Positions 62,843-64,000 of a DNA stretch of 64,000 nucleotides are shown one piece after another. This DNA is from Neorhizobium petrolearium (lineage in GTDB: Bacteria; Pseudomonadota; Alphaproteobacteria; Rhizobiales; Rhizobiaceae). Position numbers and translations under genes: made by a program. The notes beneath the pieces were generated by a model. It was not told where the DNA came from, made no database searches, and worked only from the letters and a program-made list of their open reading frames with translations. Location of the stretch: assembly GCF_017873175.1 (NCBI RefSeq), contig NZ_JAGGJW010000016.1, positions 124,001-188,000 of the forward strand, read 5' to 3'. The number at the start of each line of letters is the position of its first letter. Position 1 is the first letter of the stretch.

Positions 62843-64000
62843 ATGGACATGCGCCCCGAACCCTTCGTCCCGCCGGCCCCGATGCCGAGGACCGTTCCGC
62901 CGACACGCCTTCGGATCATATGGACAGTCATGCGCAACCCGCTTGAACTGTGGGGCCGGCCTTCCTTCACGCTTCCCTGGATCGAAACGAAATTCTTCAA
63001 GGAACGGACGCTGATCGTCAACGATCCGGGCCTGATCCGCCATGTGCTGGTGGATAATGCGGCCAATTACGAGATGTCGGAGATTCGCCAGCTCATCCTC
63101 AGGCCGATCCTGCGCGATGGCCTGCTAACGGCGGAGGGGCCGGTATGGAAGCGGTCCCGCAAGGCGATGGCACCGGTTTTCACGCCGAAGCATGCGAGAG
63201 GTTTTGCCGGGCAGATGCTGGCGAAGGCGGAAGAATATGCCGCCAGATATGCGGATGCGGGACCGGACGGCAAGATCTTCGACATATCGGTCGACATGAC
63301 CGAGTTGACTTTCGCCATCCTCTCGGAGACGCTTTTCTCCGGCGAGATCGTCACGGCGAGCGAGAGTTTTTCCGACGATGTCGACCGGTTGCTGCATCGC
63401 ATGGGGCGTGTGGATCCCATGGATCTCCTGCGTGCCCCACCCTGGGTACCGCGGTTGACGCGTATCGGCGGCAGCCGGGTGCTCGACAAGTTCCGCAAAG
63501 TCGTCGCCGATACGATGGCGTTGCGACGGCAACGGATGGCCGCGAACCCAAATGACACGCCGCAGGATTTCCTGACCCTGCTGCTCCAACTCGAAGGCCC
63601 CGACGGCCTGACCAGGGATGAGATAGAGGACAATATCCTCACCTTCATCGGCGCCGGCCACGAGACGACCGCGCGGGCACTCGCTTGGACGCTTTATTGC
63701 GTGGCGCAATCGCGGCATGTGCGCGAGCACATGGAGGAGGAGATCGACCGTGTTCTGGCAACCGGCGCCGAACCGGTGGAGTGGCTCGACCTGATGCCAT
63801 GGACACGGGCGGCCTTCGAGGAAGCGCTCAGGCTTTATCCCCCCGCGCCATCGATCAATCGCGCCGCGATCGCCGATGACCAGTGGGTCAGCCCGGGCGG
63901 CGAGACGGTCAGGATTGATGCCGGTGTCACCGTTCTGGTCATGCCCTGGACGCTGCATCGCCACGAACTCTACTGGGAAAAACCCAGGGCCTTCATGCCG
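62843..64000 (+). CDS. Cytochrome P450, 5' part (3' end outside window)
   Basis: Heme monooxygenase cut by the window end. ATG 62843 with GAGGAAG upstream opens 386 codons to base 64000. Visible are the I-helix AGHETT (271-276) and the K-helix ExxR (Glu327, Arg330, in EEALRLYPP). The heme-ligand cysteine lies beyond the window. It resembles class I bacterial or CYP4-like fatty-acid hydroxylases, but the substrate cannot be assigned. Confidence 0.92.
   Translation, partial: MDMRPEPFVPPAPMPRTVPPTRLRIIWTVMRNPLELWGRPSFTLPWIETKFFKERTLIVNDPGLIRHVLVDNAANYEMSEIRQLILRPILRDGLLTAEGPVWKRSRKAMAPVFTPKHARGFAGQMLAKAEEYAARYADAGPDGKIFDISVDMTELTFAILSETLFSGEIVTASESFSDDVDRLLHRMGRVDPMDLLRAPPWVPRLTRIGGSRVLDKFRKVVADTMALRRQRMAANPNDTPQDFLTLLLQLEGPDGLTRDEIEDNILTFIGAGHETTARALAWTLYCVAQSRHVREHMEEEIDRVLATGAEPVEWLDLMPWTRAAFEEALRLYPPAPSINRAAIADDQWVSPGGETVRIDAGVTVLVMPWTLHRHELYWEKPRAFMP

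Overview
This window is chromosomal DNA of an alphaproteobacterium of the order Rhizobiales, most likely Rhizobiaceae (Rhizobium, Agrobacterium, Sinorhizobium or a close relative). The evidence is gene content and order: parAB-rsmG-mnmG-mnmE-rho-hemJ-hemE facing ppsR-maf-aroE-coaE-dnaQ, a DivL-type pseudo-kinase, the short alphaproteobacterial HprK, ChvG/ChvI beside pckA, and parS sites of the TGTTTCACGTGAAACA type. No tRNA, rRNA, CRISPR array, prophage or intact insertion sequence was seen. The window is almost entirely core genome.

Layout. (1) 1-12215: the 3' part of leuS with lptE and holA on the plus strand, then a minus-strand block parA-parB, rsmG, mnmG, mnmE, rho, hemJ and hemE. (2) 12216-12618: a gene-free region with an AT-rich tract and DnaA-box-like sites between divergent hemE and ppsR, read here as the candidate chromosomal origin. 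Transcription mostly points away from it, and six parS-like palindromes lie between 5.8 and 26.7 kb. (3) 12619-22834: ppsR, maf, aroE, coaE, dnaQ, then secB and fxsA on the other strand, timA-mltA-smr-HTH chained by 4-bp overlaps, and gyrB. (4) 22987-27613: a nitroreductase, a FAH-family enzyme, the PHB depolymerase phaZ, a DUF2852 membrane protein and a YgjP-type metalloprotease. (5) 27614-28410: about 800 bp of repeat-like non-coding DNA. (6) 28411-33472: trpF-trpB-trpA-accD-folC.

(7) 33549-45535, minus strand: divL, a tsaE-amgK fusion, murU, addB, addA and trxA. This dense block joins cell-cycle signalling, tRNA t6A synthesis, peptidoglycan recycling and double-strand-break repair. (8) 45764-51207, minus: ahcY, HPr, EIIA-Man, HprK, ChvG, ChvI. 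This is a PTS-type regulatory module beside the acid/envelope-stress two-component system. (9) 51536-54295, plus: pckA, arfB, alkB. (10) 54328-59072, minus: hisB, a DUF2628 membrane protein, hisH, hisA, a 36-codon mini-ORF that repeats the start of hisF, hisF, hisE and coaA. (11) 59278-64000, plus: hslV, a GNAT acetyltransferase, hslU, a secreted DUF1402 protein and a cytochrome P450 cut by the window edge.

The points most worth a second look are the hisF-start duplication bridging hisA and hisF with ATGA overlaps, the candidate origin with its parS cluster (two sites embedded in rsmG and aroE codons), the Tyr-for-His change in DivL, the TsaE-AmgK fusion next to MurU, and several perfect inverted repeats upstream of ahcY, phaZ and pckA.
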